The notes: generated by a model not told the origin, from the sequence alone. 64,000 nt of DNA from Candidatus Gastranaerophilales bacterium (GCA_016280955.1 JAEEHV010000009.1:1-64000); one strand, 5' to 3'; counted from the stretch's first letter, positions 45,424 through 56,003 are shown. Numbers and translations are program-made.

Positions 45424-46404
45424 TTGCGGCACAATATAAAAATGTTCGGATACAGCTATAAATTACGTCCGATAGAATTAAGCGATGCTCAGTTCATTTT
45501 GGACGTAAGGCTTGAGGATGAAAAGAAAAGTAAATATATTCATAAAATCGAAAACAATATAAAATTACAGGAAAAATGGCTTAACGAATATTTTGAGCGG
45601 GAAAACGATTATTATTTTGTAATTGAGAATCTATTTTCCAAAGAAAAAGAAGGATTAATCGGCATTTATAATATTGACGGAAAATCTGCGGAGTGGGGAA
45701 GATGGATTCTGAAAGGCGGTTCCCTTGCTTCTTTTGAAAGTGTAATGCTTATATATAATGTCGGTTTTGAAAAACTTGGATTAGAAGAAATGTACACAAA
45801 AACAATCTCCGAAAATAAGCAGGTTGTAAATTTTCACACAGAACTTGGAGCAAAAAACAGACAGATAATAACAAATGGTGTTGAACTTGAAAATATAACC
45901 TATGATGTAACGGAACAATGTGTTACAAAAGAAATATATAATACCGAAATTAAGAATAAGCTAAAAGAAAGATGCAAAAAATTATTTGAACGAAATGTCA
46001 AAATTTATAACGGCAAGTTTAAATTCCATCACTACGGTATTGCATCAAAAAATATTCAGACCGGTTTTGAAAAATACAAAACGGACTACGTTCAGTCTGA
46101 CGGCTTTGAAGATGAACTTCAGGGAGTAAAAGGTTTATTTATTGAATCAGATACAAAACCAAGACTGGAGCTTTTGGAAAATCTCCCAAATTCGCATACG
46201 TTAGACTATTTCATAAATAACAATATTGAATGTTACCATGCCGGATATTTGGTTGATGATTATACAAAAATCTATAACTTTTTTATAAATAATCTGGGTG
46301 CAAAAATCATATCAGATACAAAAATATCAAAATACTTTAAAGGCAGAATATGCTTTTTAATGCTAAAAAACAAAGAAATTACAGAATTAATTGAGGCGGT
46401 ATAA
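45424..46404 (+). CDS. GNAT acetyltransferase fused to a VOC/glyoxalase-like domain
   Basis: 326 residues with a TTG start at 45424, correctly spaced from gggga in the preceding gene; an ATG at 45442 is possible. Residues ~8-175 are a GNAT domain of the sugar N-acetyltransferase kind (YKLRPIELSDAQFILDVRL; EWGRWILKGGSLAS; NKQVVNFHTELGAK). Residues ~200-326 have the beta-alpha-beta-beta-beta pattern of glyoxalase/VOC domains (FKFHHYGIASKNIQTGFEKY; YHAGYLVDDYTKIYNFF), usually metal-binding isomerases or dioxygenases. Placement after FkbH and ACP suggests acting on the carrier-bound product. The specific reaction is unknown. Confidence 0.7.
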   Translation: MRHNIKMFGYSYKLRPIELSDAQFILDVRLEDEKKSKYIHKIENNIKLQEKWLNEYFERENDYYFVIENLFSKEKEGLIGIYNIDGKSAEWGRWILKGGSLASFESVMLIYNVGFEKLGLEEMYTKTISENKQVVNFHTELGAKNRQIITNGVELENITYDVTEQCVTKEIYNTEIKNKLKERCKKLFERNVKIYNGKFKFHHYGIASKNIQTGFEKYKTDYVQSDGFEDELQGVKGLFIESDTKPRLELLENLPNSHTLDYFINNNIECYHAGYLVDDYTKIYNFFINNLGAKIISDTKISKYFKGRICFLMLKNKEITELIEAV

Positions 46405-46405
46405 A

Positions 46406-47734
46406 ATGAAAAATATTTGTATATTTTTTCCGGACAAAAGAATCGGCGGAGGTCCTTACTGGCTGACAGCATTAGCCAGGGAACTTGCAAAAGATAATAA
46501 CTATAAAATATACTACATTGATTATAAACAAGGCTTTGCCAGAACCTTAATAAAACCGGAAGATAATGTAACATTTATAGATTATGATGCAAAACAAAGA
46601 TATTGCCTTTTTGAAGAAGAATGTACGTTGTTTATGCCTATTTATGACCTGCACAGACTTCCTATTATAAATACAAAATCCAAGATTCTGTTTTTTAACT
46701 GGCATAATTTTTGCTTGCCTGCTTTAAAAAACAGTTCTAAATTTTTAAGATACGATATGAATTATTTTCTGACAGAAGTATTCAGCCATAATGCTCAAGT
46801 TTTTCTGGACGGTGCTCATCGTAACAAATGCAACGATATAAGCGGTATAAATTTTAAACCTGATTATATTCCGCTTATTATGGATATGAAAAATGTTGAA
46901 CCTGTAAAAGGTTTAATAAATGATAATGAAATAAACATTGCAATACTCGGAAGAATTGTCCGGGATAAAATTCATTCCATAAACAATGTTATAAATCAGG
47001 CAATAAAATATAAGACAGATAAAAAAATAATAATACATATTATTGGTGACGGGGACAGGAAAAAAGATGTAAAAACTTCTGTTCCCGGCAATATTGAGAT
47101 TCGTTTCTGCGGTGTAATAAAAGATAAAGAATTGGATGAATACTTATTGAAAAATGTTGATATACTGTTTGCAATGGGTAATTCAGTGCTGAATGGTGCA
47201 TCAGTCGGTATTCCATCCTATATTATTCCGAGTGCGGAATATGAATTTAATTGTGATAAATTTGTATTTCTGCCCGAAACAACAGATTATATAGCAGGAT
47301 TTTACTATAACCAAATTAAAGAACTTAATTTGAATGTGGTAGATTTTGAAACGGCAATAAATAATGTATATGCAAATAACAATAAATATGAACTGGGCAA
47401 AAAATGCTATGATTATATAAACCAGAATTTTAATGCAGCAAAGGTTTGTGAAAAATTTAAAGAAGCTCTTGATAATACTACGTTATATTACACAACAATC
47501 GGGTTAATAAAAAGTGTACAAGATGTCAAAAAGATTACTAAAAGAAAACTTTCGTTCAAATATAAAATTCTTGATAAAATATGGCGCTATCATAAAAAAA
47601 GAATAGGTAATTTTAAAAATATAGAATCGGAAAGACCATTATTATACTCTATTCTAAACAAAATAGAAAATTATTTACTTGAAAAGAATGTTATTATGGA
47701 AGATTTGGTAGATGGTTTTAAAGACACAAAATAA
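46406..47734 (+). CDS. Glycosyltransferase, GT4-like
   Basis: 442 residues from the ATG at 46406 (gaggcgg upstream; a TTG at 46391 is rejected). It begins MKNICIFFPDKRIGGGPYW, with 'G-G-G' at the acceptor side as in GT4, and a C-terminal donor domain (NIAILGRIVRDKIHSINNVI; IEIRFCGVIKDKELDEYLLKN; VDILFAMGNSVLNGASVGIPS). It is a close tandem paralogue of residues 1-~435 of the next gene. Donor and acceptor are unknown. Confidence 0.8.
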   Translation: MKNICIFFPDKRIGGGPYWLTALARELAKDNNYKIYYIDYKQGFARTLIKPEDNVTFIDYDAKQRYCLFEEECTLFMPIYDLHRLPIINTKSKILFFNWHNFCLPALKNSSKFLRYDMNYFLTEVFSHNAQVFLDGAHRNKCNDISGINFKPDYIPLIMDMKNVEPVKGLINDNEINIAILGRIVRDKIHSINNVINQAIKYKTDKKIIIHIIGDGDRKKDVKTSVPGNIEIRFCGVIKDKELDEYLLKNVDILFAMGNSVLNGASVGIPSYIIPSAEYEFNCDKFVFLPETTDYIAGFYYNQIKELNLNVVDFETAINNVYANNNKYELGKKCYDYINQNFNAAKVCEKFKEALDNTTLYYTTIGLIKSVQDVKKITKRKLSFKYKILDKIWRYHKKRIGNFKNIESERPLLYSILNKIENYLLEKNVIMEDLVDGFKDTK

Positions 47735-47764
47735 AAAGTTCAACAATACCGGAGGAGTATAAAA

Positions 47765-50626
47765 ATGAAAAATATATGTATATTTTTCCCCGAAAAAAAA
47801 ATTGGCGGAGGAATATATTGGCTGGTTCGTTTAGCTAAAGAATTAGCAAAGGATAACAGTTATTCGGTCTATTATATAGATTATAAAGAAGGTTTTGCCA
47901 GAACTCTTATTGATGAAGAAAAAGATAACGTAAAATTTATAGATTATGATGCAAAACAAAGGTATTGTCTTTTTGATGAAGAGTGTACTTTAGTATTACC
48001 AATACATAATTTGTATCGCCTTCCAATCGTCAATCCAAAATCAAAGGTTCTTTTTATAAACTGGAATAATGTCTGTCTGCCATTATTGAAAAGACATTGC
48101 AAATTCTTGAGATATGACATGAATTATTTTCTTATGGAAATATTTAGTCATAATGCTCAAGTGTTTGTAGATGGTACTCACAGAGATAAATGCAATCAAA
48201 TCTGCGAAATTAATTTTAAACCAAACTATATTCCCTTAATGATGGAGCATAAAGAGCCTCTTTTTGTAAAAAATATTATTAATGAAGATGAAATAAATAT
48301 TGCAATACTCGGAAGAATTGTGCCTGACAAAGTTCATGCTATAAATAATGTCATTAATCAGGCAAATAATTATAAAACAGATAAGAAAATAATATTTCAT
48401 ATTATTGGTGACGGAGTTGCAAAAGATAAAATTAAAACAAGACATTCCAAAAAATTTGAGGTACGTTTATGCGGAGTTATAAAGGAAGACGAACTGGATA
48501 ATTATTTATTGAAAAATATTGATGTTTTGTTCGCAATGGGTACTTCCGTCTTAAACGGAGCATCGGTTGGAATCCCGTCATATATTATTCCGACGGAAAA
48601 CAAGCCCTTTAATTTTAATGAATTTGTATTTTTACCTTATACAACAGATTTAATAACAGGATTTTATCCTAACCAAAAAGACAGGTTTAGGTTAAAAACA
48701 ATAAAATTTGAGGATGTAATTGAAAAAATATATATTAATAACCAAAAATATGAGCTTGGGCAACAGTGCTATGAATATGTAAATAAAAATTTTACTGCCT
48801 CTTTTGGGTGCGAACAATTTAAAAAAGCCTTAAACGATACGACTTTAAGCTACACTACAGTTGCACAAATAAAAAATATACAGGAAGTTAAAGCAAATGC
48901 GGAACGCAAACTTCCGCTAAAATACAAAATTCTTGATAAAATTTGGCGTCACAATAAAAGAAAAACTGGTGATTTTAAAAAGCTAAAATTTATAGAACCT
49001 GTAAGGTATTTTATTTTAAATAAAATAGAAACACACCTGTTGAATAAGGGTGTAATAATGGAAGATTTATTGAGCGGCTTTAAAGAAGTCAGTTTGCCGT
49101 TAAGCAAATCATCAACTTTGGTGTTAAAAGAATTTAACAGAGTGTATTTATTTAACAAACTTCATTTATTTAACATATTAATTAATAATGACACAATACA
49201 AATTGAATTCAAAAAAGAAGAAAAAGATTTTGAGTTTACATTCTTGGATGCGGTATTGCTTGAATTTATCATTAAGTTTACAAGGGTAAAAAATAAATAT
49301 GATAATTTGTATTTATATTTATTCGGTTTTATACCATTTCTAAAAATAGAAACCCGCACGGTTCCGTATGAAAAAATGAATCCGGAGCCGGCAGATTTTT
49401 CATCTCACAAAAATGTATTAAAAAATCTGAGAAAAAAATACAAAAGTGAAGAAAAAATAAATGTACTGTTCTTTGTTTCAAGAATAAGCTGTTTTATATG
49501 GGAAAGGTTATATAACTTATTTAAAAATGATTCCAAGTTTAATGTGACAATCTGTGTTATTCCGTTTATTTTAGACGGGCAGACAGAAATGGAAAAGCAA
49601 TTAAATTTAACGTACAACAAATTAAAAGAAGAAGGTTATAATGTTATAAAAGTTTATGACGAAAAAAATGATACCTATTTTGATGTTGCAAATGAATTGA
49701 AACCTGACATAATATTTCATAATAAAGGCTGGTACAGATTTTTACCACGAGGTTACCATGTTTTTAATTATCCGCAATGCCTGAATTATATTGTTGAATA
49801 CGGATTTTCCGGAGCAAAAAACCCTGACGGACATTTCAATTTAGATGCACATTGGCTTGCTGATAAATACTTTTTACCGTCAAAAGAGCATTTGAACATG
49901 GCAAAAGAACTTTCAAAAATTAAAGGTAAAAACTGTATGTTTTTAGGGTATCCTAAGTTTGATAATTTTTTTGATAAAAATTATATTCCCAAAGATGTTT
50001 GGAAACCTCAGGAGAAAAAGAAAAAAAGAATAATCTGGGCCCCGCATTGGTTGTTTGACGGCGGAGATATGTATAAAACCGCTACTTTTCATGAAATATA
50101 TGACTTTATGCTCCGGCTTGCAGAAAAATATTCAGACTGCGTTCAATTTGCATTCAAACCGCACCCGATGCTTTATAAACGTTGTTTAAATAAAACAATT
50201 GATGATAAAGTATGGACGGAAGAAGTTATTGATAAATATTACAAGGAATGGGAAACAAAGCCTAATTGTCAGCTGGAGCAGGGAGCATTTGATGATTTAT
50301 TTTTAACTTCTGACGGGATGATTTTTGACAGTATTTCTTTTATGGCAGAATATATGGTCAGCGGAAAACCTTCATTGTTTACAGTATGCGAAAATTCAAA
50401 ACTTAACTTTGACAGCATGGGAGAAAAAGTATATTCTAAACTATATCATACAAAAAATCTGAAAGAAGATATTGAAAATTTTATTAACGAAGTCATAATT
50501 CAGGAAAATGATTATATGAAGGCAGAACGTGACAAGTTTGTAAAACAATATCTAATACCGCCTGAAGGCGGCAGTGCTGCTAAAAATATATACAATTACA
50601 TAAAAGGGGAGTTAAATGGAAAATAG
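47765..50626 (+). CDS. Two-domain transferase: GT4-like domain fused to CDP-glycerol glycerophosphotransferase-like domain
   Basis: 953 residues. Residues 1-~435 repeat the preceding glycosyltransferase (MKNICIFFPEKKIGGGIYW; NIAILGRIVPDKVHAINNV). A ~130-residue linker region follows, then from about 560 a domain resembling CDP-glycerol:polyglycerophosphate glycerophosphotransferase (TagF/TagB type): IIWAPHWLFDGGDMYKT, FAFKPHPMLYKR, and LFLTSDGMIFDSISFMAEYMVSGKPS (the 'S-D-x-S...E' block). The gene for the CDP-glycerol-making enzyme lies at 51.7 kb in the same operon. The likely role is adding phosphoglycerol to a glycan. Confidence 0.8.
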   Translation: MKNICIFFPEKKIGGGIYWLVRLAKELAKDNSYSVYYIDYKEGFARTLIDEEKDNVKFIDYDAKQRYCLFDEECTLVLPIHNLYRLPIVNPKSKVLFINWNNVCLPLLKRHCKFLRYDMNYFLMEIFSHNAQVFVDGTHRDKCNQICEINFKPNYIPLMMEHKEPLFVKNIINEDEINIAILGRIVPDKVHAINNVINQANNYKTDKKIIFHIIGDGVAKDKIKTRHSKKFEVRLCGVIKEDELDNYLLKNIDVLFAMGTSVLNGASVGIPSYIIPTENKPFNFNEFVFLPYTTDLITGFYPNQKDRFRLKTIKFEDVIEKIYINNQKYELGQQCYEYVNKNFTASFGCEQFKKALNDTTLSYTTVAQIKNIQEVKANAERKLPLKYKILDKIWRHNKRKTGDFKKLKFIEPVRYFILNKIETHLLNKGVIMEDLLSGFKEVSLPLSKSSTLVLKEFNRVYLFNKLHLFNILINNDTIQIEFKKEEKDFEFTFLDAVLLEFIIKFTRVKNKYDNLYLYLFGFIPFLKIETRTVPYEKMNPEPADFSSHKNVLKNLRKKYKSEEKINVLFFVSRISCFIWERLYNLFKNDSKFNVTICVIPFILDGQTEMEKQLNLTYNKLKEEGYNVIKVYDEKNDTYFDVANELKPDIIFHNKGWYRFLPRGYHVFNYPQCLNYIVEYGFSGAKNPDGHFNLDAHWLADKYFLPSKEHLNMAKELSKIKGKNCMFLGYPKFDNFFDKNYIPKDVWKPQEKKKKRIIWAPHWLFDGGDMYKTATFHEIYDFMLRLAEKYSDCVQFAFKPHPMLYKRCLNKTIDDKVWTEEVIDKYYKEWETKPNCQLEQGAFDDLFLTSDGMIFDSISFMAEYMVSGKPSLFTVCENSKLNFDSMGEKVYSKLYHTKNLKEDIENFINEVIIQENDYMKAERDKFVKQYLIPPEGGSAAKNIYNYIKGELNGK

Positions 50627-51686
50627 AATAATTGATAAAAATTACTGTATGAGCCACTATATGGCATTCAGATTTATTAAAGATGAAAATATAAACTTTT
50701 ATGACGGATTAAGCCATACTGTATTCAAACCAAGAGATGAAAAAGAGATAACACCTGTTTATACAACTGATGATATCGACAGAATTATCAGAGAAAAAAT
50801 CAAAGAATTTTATATACCGAATAAAACAGCAATTCTTTTGTCCGGCGGAATGGATAGTGCCGTTTTGGCATCATACCTTCCAAAAGGCACAAAAGCATAT
50901 ACATTCCATTGTATAGCAGAAGGTGCTATAGATGAAAGAGAACAAGCTAAAAAATATTGTGATGCCTACGGTTTAAACCAAGAAATTATTGAGATGAATT
51001 GGTCTGATTTTGAAGAACTTACCCCTGAGATATTAAAAGCAGACGGAGTACCATTTCATTCAATAGAAGTTCAGCTGCTTAAAGCAGCAAAATATGCAAA
51101 ATCTCAAGGTATAGAACGGTTTATAATAGGAGAAAGTTCAGATTTAATTTATGGCGGAATGGATAAATTAATCAGCAAAGACTGGAATTTTGATGAATTT
51201 TATAACAGATACAATTTTGTAGAGCCGTCGATTGCATTGAAAAATCCAATTGGTGTAAAAGATATTTATGAGAAATATAGACTTCCAAATAATAAAATTG
51301 ATTTTATGAAATTTATGGATGAAGTATTTTCAATCGAATCTTCAACATCATATATGCACGCATTTAAAATTGCAGGAATAGATTATTTGGATCCTTATAC
51401 ATATACCAAAATGGCATTGCCGTTGGACTTAAACAGAGTCAGAAACGGAGAACCTAAGTATATGATTAGGGAATTGTTTGCAAAAAGGTATCCGAATATT
51501 CCTGTTCCGAATAAAATTCCTATGCCGAGAGCAACAACACAGTGGTTAAAAGATTATAAAGTTTCAAGGTCTGAATTTATACCAAACTGTACTGAAAATA
51601 TGACAGGTGACCAAAAATGGTTGTGCTGGTGCCTAGAACAATTTCTTAATATATATGAGCCTGTAAAGGAGATTCAATATGTCTAA
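50616..51686 (+). CDS. Asparagine-synthase-like amidotransferase without glutaminase domain
   Basis: 356 residues, overlapping the previous gene by 11 bases. The PP-loop SGGMDS (76-81) in ILLSGGMDSAVLASYLP marks an ATP-pyrophosphatase of the asparagine synthase family, with GESSDLIYGGMDKL as the second ATP contact. The N-terminal class II glutaminase, with its Cys2, is absent: Met-Glu-Asn begins the protein, so ammonia must come from another source or another nucleophile is used. Similar proteins amidate carboxylates in sugar and peptide pathways. The substrate is unknown. Confidence 0.8.
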   Translation: MENRIIDKNYCMSHYMAFRFIKDENINFYDGLSHTVFKPRDEKEITPVYTTDDIDRIIREKIKEFYIPNKTAILLSGGMDSAVLASYLPKGTKAYTFHCIAEGAIDEREQAKKYCDAYGLNQEIIEMNWSDFEELTPEILKADGVPFHSIEVQLLKAAKYAKSQGIERFIIGESSDLIYGGMDKLISKDWNFDEFYNRYNFVEPSIALKNPIGVKDIYEKYRLPNNKIDFMKFMDEVFSIESSTSYMHAFKIAGIDYLDPYTYTKMALPLDLNRVRNGEPKYMIRELFAKRYPNIPVPNKIPMPRATTQWLKDYKVSRSEFIPNCTENMTGDQKWLCWCLEQFLNIYEPVKEIQYV

Positions 51687-52104
51687 AAAAATACTGGGTT
51701 ATACAAGCGGCGTATATGATTTGTTTCATATCGGGCACTTAAACTTATTAAAAAATGCAAAAGGTTTATGTGACAAGTTAATCGTCGGAGTTTCAACAGA
51801 TAAATTAGTTGAATATAAGCATAAGCATCCTGTTATCCCTTTTGAAGAGAGAATTGAAATAGTAAGATGCTGCAAATTTGTCGATGCTGCAATTCCTCAG
51901 GAAGATTTGGATAAATACAAAATGTGGGAAAAATTACACTTTGATGTTCTGTTTGTCGGTGATGACTGGTATAATTCACCGAGTTGGAAAGAAATGGAAG
52001 AAAAATTCAAAAAAGTCGGAGTGAGAGTTGTATATTTCCCTTATACAAAAAACACAAGTTCAACTTTAATTAATGAAGTATTGATTAAATTAAGGAATCA
52101 ATAA
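51679..52104 (+). CDS. Glycerol-3-phosphate cytidylyltransferase-like protein (TagD family)
   Basis: 141 residues of a nucleotidyltransferase: GYTSGVYDLFHIGHLNLL with HIGH at 17-20, SWKEMEEKFKKVGVRVVYFPYTKNTSSTLI with the 'T-x-x-S-S-T' ISSTK-like motif, and GDDWYNSPSW. It matches TagD, which makes CDP-glycerol from CTP and glycerol-3-phosphate. Choline-phosphate and ethanolamine-phosphate cytidylyltransferases are close relatives and cannot be excluded. The genes around it include a CDP-glycerol transferase domain. It overlaps its neighbours by 8 and 1 bases. Confidence 0.85.
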   Translation: MSKKILGYTSGVYDLFHIGHLNLLKNAKGLCDKLIVGVSTDKLVEYKHKHPVIPFEERIEIVRCCKFVDAAIPQEDLDKYKMWEKLHFDVLFVGDDWYNSPSWKEMEEKFKKVGVRVVYFPYTKNTSSTLINEVLIKLRNQ

Positions 52105-52979
52105 TGAATATAATAAAAAAAATAAAAAAATATTTTTACGACTTTGACTATGAATTACCAAATTTAGTAGTAATAACAGGACAAAAATGTACTTTGAAAT
52201 GTAAAAATTGTGCAAACTTTTCTCCTTATCATTCAAAAGAGTTGGATTTTTATGATATATCTAAAATAATAAGTGATTTAAAAAATATAACTAAAAGACT
52301 TAAGTATATTCAACACATGCAAGTTCAGGGAGGAGATATTTTTTTACACAAAGATGTAATAAGACTTTTAAATTATATAAAAAATGATGAAAAAATTAGA
52401 GAATGTGTTGTTGCAACAAATAGTATCATCATCCCTAAAAAAGAAATTCTTGAAATATTAAGCGATAAAAAATTTGTAGTTCGTTTTTCGTCATACGGAG
52501 TTGCCAACGAATTGAATGAGAAAAAATTAGAGAAAATCTGCAATGAATTTAACATAAATCATTATGTTTATCTTTTTGCAAACGGTAATTCTTCTTGGGC
52601 TGACTGTGGCGGAATTGATATGAAAAAACACTCATTGTCATTAACTAAAGAAAATTATAAAAAATGTTTATTTAAAGTTTGTTTAACACTTGAAAACGGA
52701 ATTTTGTCCAGATGCTCAAGATCTACCGTAGCCCATAAAGTTCAACACTTCAGAATTAAAAAGCAGGATTTTGTAAATGTAAGAAGCCCTCTTTTTAATA
52801 TCCATAAATTAAAACAATTTGTTGTCGAAAATGAAAATTCAGAAAAGGGAATAGTACAAGCTTGTTTTTATTGTAACGGAACCGGCGGGAAAATGATTGT
52901 TGCAGGTGAGCAAATATCAAAAGAAGAATCTGAATTATTAATTAATAAAAATAATTTAATACAAAGTTTCAAAAAATAA
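52104..52979 (+). CDS. Radical SAM protein of the glycan locus
   Basis: 291 residues. Cluster motif CTLKCKNC gives Cys29, Cys33 and Cys36, followed by QVQGGDIFLHKDV in the place of GGE. Four further cysteines (CGG near 172; CLFKVCL near 192-197; CSRS near 208; CFYCNG near 257-260) suggest an auxiliary cluster, though no full SPASM motif is visible. Radical SAM enzymes of this layout are found in glycan and natural-product loci. The substrate, possibly a carrier-bound or nucleotide-linked intermediate, is unknown. Confidence 0.8.
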   Translation: MNIIKKIKKYFYDFDYELPNLVVITGQKCTLKCKNCANFSPYHSKELDFYDISKIISDLKNITKRLKYIQHMQVQGGDIFLHKDVIRLLNYIKNDEKIRECVVATNSIIIPKKEILEILSDKKFVVRFSSYGVANELNEKKLEKICNEFNINHYVYLFANGNSSWADCGGIDMKKHSLSLTKENYKKCLFKVCLTLENGILSRCSRSTVAHKVQHFRIKKQDFVNVRSPLFNIHKLKQFVVENENSEKGIVQACFYCNGTGGKMIVAGEQISKEESELLINKNNLIQSFKK

Positions 52980-52988
52980 GGATATATT

Positions 52989-54089
52989 ATGATTAATTTT
53001 TTAAATTTATATAAGATAAATGAATGTTACAGGAAAGAAATAGACAATAAAATTAAGAACATTCTTGACAGCGGTTGGTACCTTTTAGGAAAAGAATGTG
53101 AAAACTTTGAAAATAATTATGCAAAATATATAGGAACAAAACATTGTATAGGATGTGCAAACGGACTTGATGCACTAAGGCTGATAATAAACGGATACGG
53201 CTTTAAAGAAGGGGATGAAATAATAGTTCCTTCAAATACTTATATTGCATCAATTCTTGCAATATCTCAAAACGGCTGTACTCCTGTTCTTGTTGAACCT
53301 GATATTAAAACATACAATATAAATCCTGAGCTGATTGAAGAAAAAATTACACCAAAAACAAAAGCAATAATGGTCGTTCATCTTTACGGTCAGGCAGTAC
53401 AAATGGAGAAAGTTTGGGAGCTTGCAAAAAAATATAATCTCAAAATTATAGAAGATTCCGCTCAGGCTCACGGTGCAGGATTAAATATCAACGGAATTTT
53501 TAAAAAGACCGGTAACCTCAGTGACGCAAGCGGTTTTTCTTTTTATCCGGGCAAAAATCTGGGGTGTCTTGGTGACGGCGGTTGCATAACAACAAACGAT
53601 GACGAGCTTGCACAAAAGCTCAGAGCATTAAGAAATTACGGAAGCGAAAAAAAATACCATAACCTATACAAAGGTTTTAATTCAAGATTAGACGAAATTC
53701 AGGCAGGTATTCTTGATATAAAATTAAAGCATCTTGATGAAGATAACGAAAAAAGACGTAAAATTGCCAAATTTTACAGAGAAAATATTAAAAACAAAAA
53801 TATAATTCTGCCTGAAACTTATGATGAAAAATCGCATGTTTGGCATATTTTCGGCATCAGAACAGAGAGAAGAAGTGAATTGCAGGAATATTTAAGTAAG
53901 AACGGGATTCAGACACTTATTCACTACCCTATTCCGCCGCATAAGCAGCCTGCATACAGAGAATGGAATGATTTATCATATCCTGTAAGTGAAAAAATTC
54001 ATAATGAGATTTTGTCAATTCCAATAAGCCCGGTTCTAACTGTGGATGAAGCTGAAAAAGTAACTGAGGTACTAAATGAGTGGCACTAA
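52989..54089 (+). CDS. DegT/DnrJ/EryC1-family sugar aminotransferase
   Basis: 366 residues of a PLP-dependent sugar aminotransferase. The PLP lysine is in FYPGKNLG (Lys189), with EDSAQAHGA (Asp156) before it and [25 protein letters not shown] after it. Closest in pattern to FdtB/QdtB, which aminate C3 of the 3-keto sugar made by the FdtA-type isomerase at the head of this locus. It ends inside the start of the next glycosyltransferase. The dTDP-glucose steps (RmlA, RmlB) are not in the window. Confidence 0.93.
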   Translation: MINFLNLYKINECYRKEIDNKIKNILDSGWYLLGKECENFENNYAKYIGTKHCIGCANGLDALRLIINGYGFKEGDEIIVPSNTYIASILAISQNGCTPVLVEPDIKTYNINPELIEEKITPKTKAIMVVHLYGQAVQMEKVWELAKKYNLKIIEDSAQAHGAGLNINGIFKKTGNLSDASGFSFYPGKNLGCLGDGGCITTNDDELAQKLRALRNYGSEKKYHNLYKGFNSRLDEIQAGILDIKLKHLDEDNEKRRKIAKFYRENIKNKNIILPETYDEKSHVWHIFGIRTERRSELQEYLSKNGIQTLIHYPIPPHKQPAYREWNDLSYPVSEKIHNEILSIPISPVLTVDEAEKVTEVLNEWH

Positions 54090-56001
54090 ATACAGCAAAT
54101 ATTTTCCAAAAGTCGAAGCTAACAGGAAAAATTTTGAATATTTAATTGACTGTATAAAAAAATCTTCTGATTATGATGATAAAATCAGACTGGCAAACTA
54201 CGCATTAAGGTACGCAACATACCATAATACAGGATATTTTATATCTTCATTTCTTGAAAATTTTTATACCGGCTTTGCTCAAAAACTCGATTTGAACAGC
54301 TATGATATTAAATACATTCCAAACTCATTTCTTCATGTAATGACACGGGGATACAAGCGGGGCGGTCATACAAGAGTTGTCGAAAGATGGATTGATAATG
54401 CTCCGAAAAACCAAATTCACAGTGTAATATTTACAACACCGAATAATGAAGATATGAGTCCGCTGGAAAACCTTACCGGAGAGAAAAACGGAAAATGTAT
54501 ATATATGAATACTTCATGGAGATTAAATGAACGGGCATTAAAACTCCGTCAAATTGGAATGGAATATGAATATATCGTTTTGCATACGCATATGGAAGAT
54601 CCTATTGCTACCATAGCTTTCGGAACTGAAAAATTTACCCGTCCCGTAATTTTTTATAATCATGCTTCACACATGTTTTGGCTGGGAAAAAATATTTCAG
54701 ATATCGTTTTGGATATTATAAAAGATGATGATATAACCAAACGTTTAAAAGGGATTCAGAGTACTTTCCCAACGGGGATTCCAAGTTCAGATATAACAAT
54801 CTCAAATTGTGATAAGGCAGAAGCAAGAAAAAAATTGGGATTACCGCAAAACAAAAAAATAATCGTATCATCCGGTAACAAATATAAATATACTCCGATT
54901 TGTAACGATAATTTTTATGATATTTTTTCTAAAATAATTGATGAAGATACATTTTGCTATATTATAGGTCTAGATAAAAACGAATGCGAATATATTTACG
55001 AAAAAAGTAACAAACATATAATTCCGCTTGGTTATATAAATTTTAATGACGGATATTCAGACTATCTGAAAGCCGCTGATTTATATCTGGATTCATATCC
55101 CCTTTGCAGTGCTACAGCTGCAATTGATGCCATATCTGCAGGCACTCCGGTATTAACATTAAAATCTGTTTATCCTCCTTTGGATTATTTAACAGGAACA
55201 TCATCATATTGCCTTAATGAAGAAGATTTTATATCAAAAGCAAAAAATATATTGAGTGACAAGTATTTTGCAGCCGCTCAACTCAAAGAACTGCAGGAAT
55301 CGCTTATTCGGTATCAATCAAAAAAAGCATGGAATGAAAATGTAAAAGAAATGCTGAAACATGTTCCTTCAAAACATCATGTAAAACTATCGGATGAAAA
55401 TAATCAAATAAATGAAATAAATGACCTGGCAGTATTTATAAATGCCGGTCAAGACAATAGTTTTCTAAACGATTGTCCTGTTGAAATGTTTAATGAAGAA
55501 ACTATAAAAAAGATACTGATTGCCCCCCCTGCTGCCGTAAAATTAAGCATTCTGGCATACTTTTATAATTCAGAGAACTGCGTTAAAGAATGTATTGAAA
55601 ACATGTTAAATCAAACATTAGAGGGTATTGAAATAATTGCTGCAGATGATTGTTCTGCGGATAAAACTCTGCAAATACTGGAAAAATATGCCTCAGAAAA
55701 CAACAACATTAAACTGATAAAACAAAACAAACATATGGGTAAGACTGCATTAATGAATACTGCTTTGGATTTTGTCAGAGGACAATATGTAATATTCTGT
55801 GATACAAAAAACCCTTTTAAAACAGATACCTGTAAAACAGCTTATAATCAAATACACGGAACTGACAATAATTATTTTAATTTTAAAAATAATAAAAAAG
55901 AAACAGGTAATACAATAAATGAAAATTACATATACAAACGGGAATTTTTAAATATAAACAACATCAGATATTCAGATAATTTTTATACAAGGAGAAAATA
56001 A
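54076..56001 (+). CDS. Large glycosyltransferase with a degenerate C-terminal GT2 domain
   Basis: 641 residues. The N-terminal ~450 residues form a GT-B enzyme: [17 protein letters not shown] near the acceptor site, [20 protein letters not shown], and [27 protein letters not shown] in the donor site. Residues ~495-600 start a GT2 fold ([42 protein letters not shown] split), but the catalytic DxD is replaced by IFCDTKNPF and the fold is cut short. The next gene carries an intact GT2, suggesting duplication and decay. It overlaps the aminotransferase gene by 14 bases. Confidence 0.78.
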   Translation: MSGTKYSKYFPKVEANRKNFEYLIDCIKKSSDYDDKIRLANYALRYATYHNTGYFISSFLENFYTGFAQKLDLNSYDIKYIPNSFLHVMTRGYKRGGHTRVVERWIDNAPKNQIHSVIFTTPNNEDMSPLENLTGEKNGKCIYMNTSWRLNERALKLRQIGMEYEYIVLHTHMEDPIATIAFGTEKFTRPVIFYNHASHMFWLGKNISDIVLDIIKDDDITKRLKGIQSTFPTGIPSSDITISNCDKAEARKKLGLPQNKKIIVSSGNKYKYTPICNDNFYDIFSKIIDEDTFCYIIGLDKNECEYIYEKSNKHIIPLGYINFNDGYSDYLKAADLYLDSYPLCSATAAIDAISAGTPVLTLKSVYPPLDYLTGTSSYCLNEEDFISKAKNILSDKYFAAAQLKELQESLIRYQSKKAWNENVKEMLKHVPSKHHVKLSDENNQINEINDLAVFINAGQDNSFLNDCPVEMFNEETIKKILIAPPAAVKLSILAYFYNSENCVKECIENMLNQTLEGIEIIAADDCSADKTLQILEKYASENNNIKLIKQNKHMGKTALMNTALDFVRGQYVIFCDTKNPFKTDTCKTAYNQIHGTDNNYFNFKNNKKETGNTINENYIYKREFLNINNIRYSDNFYTRRK

Positions 56002-56003
56002 AT

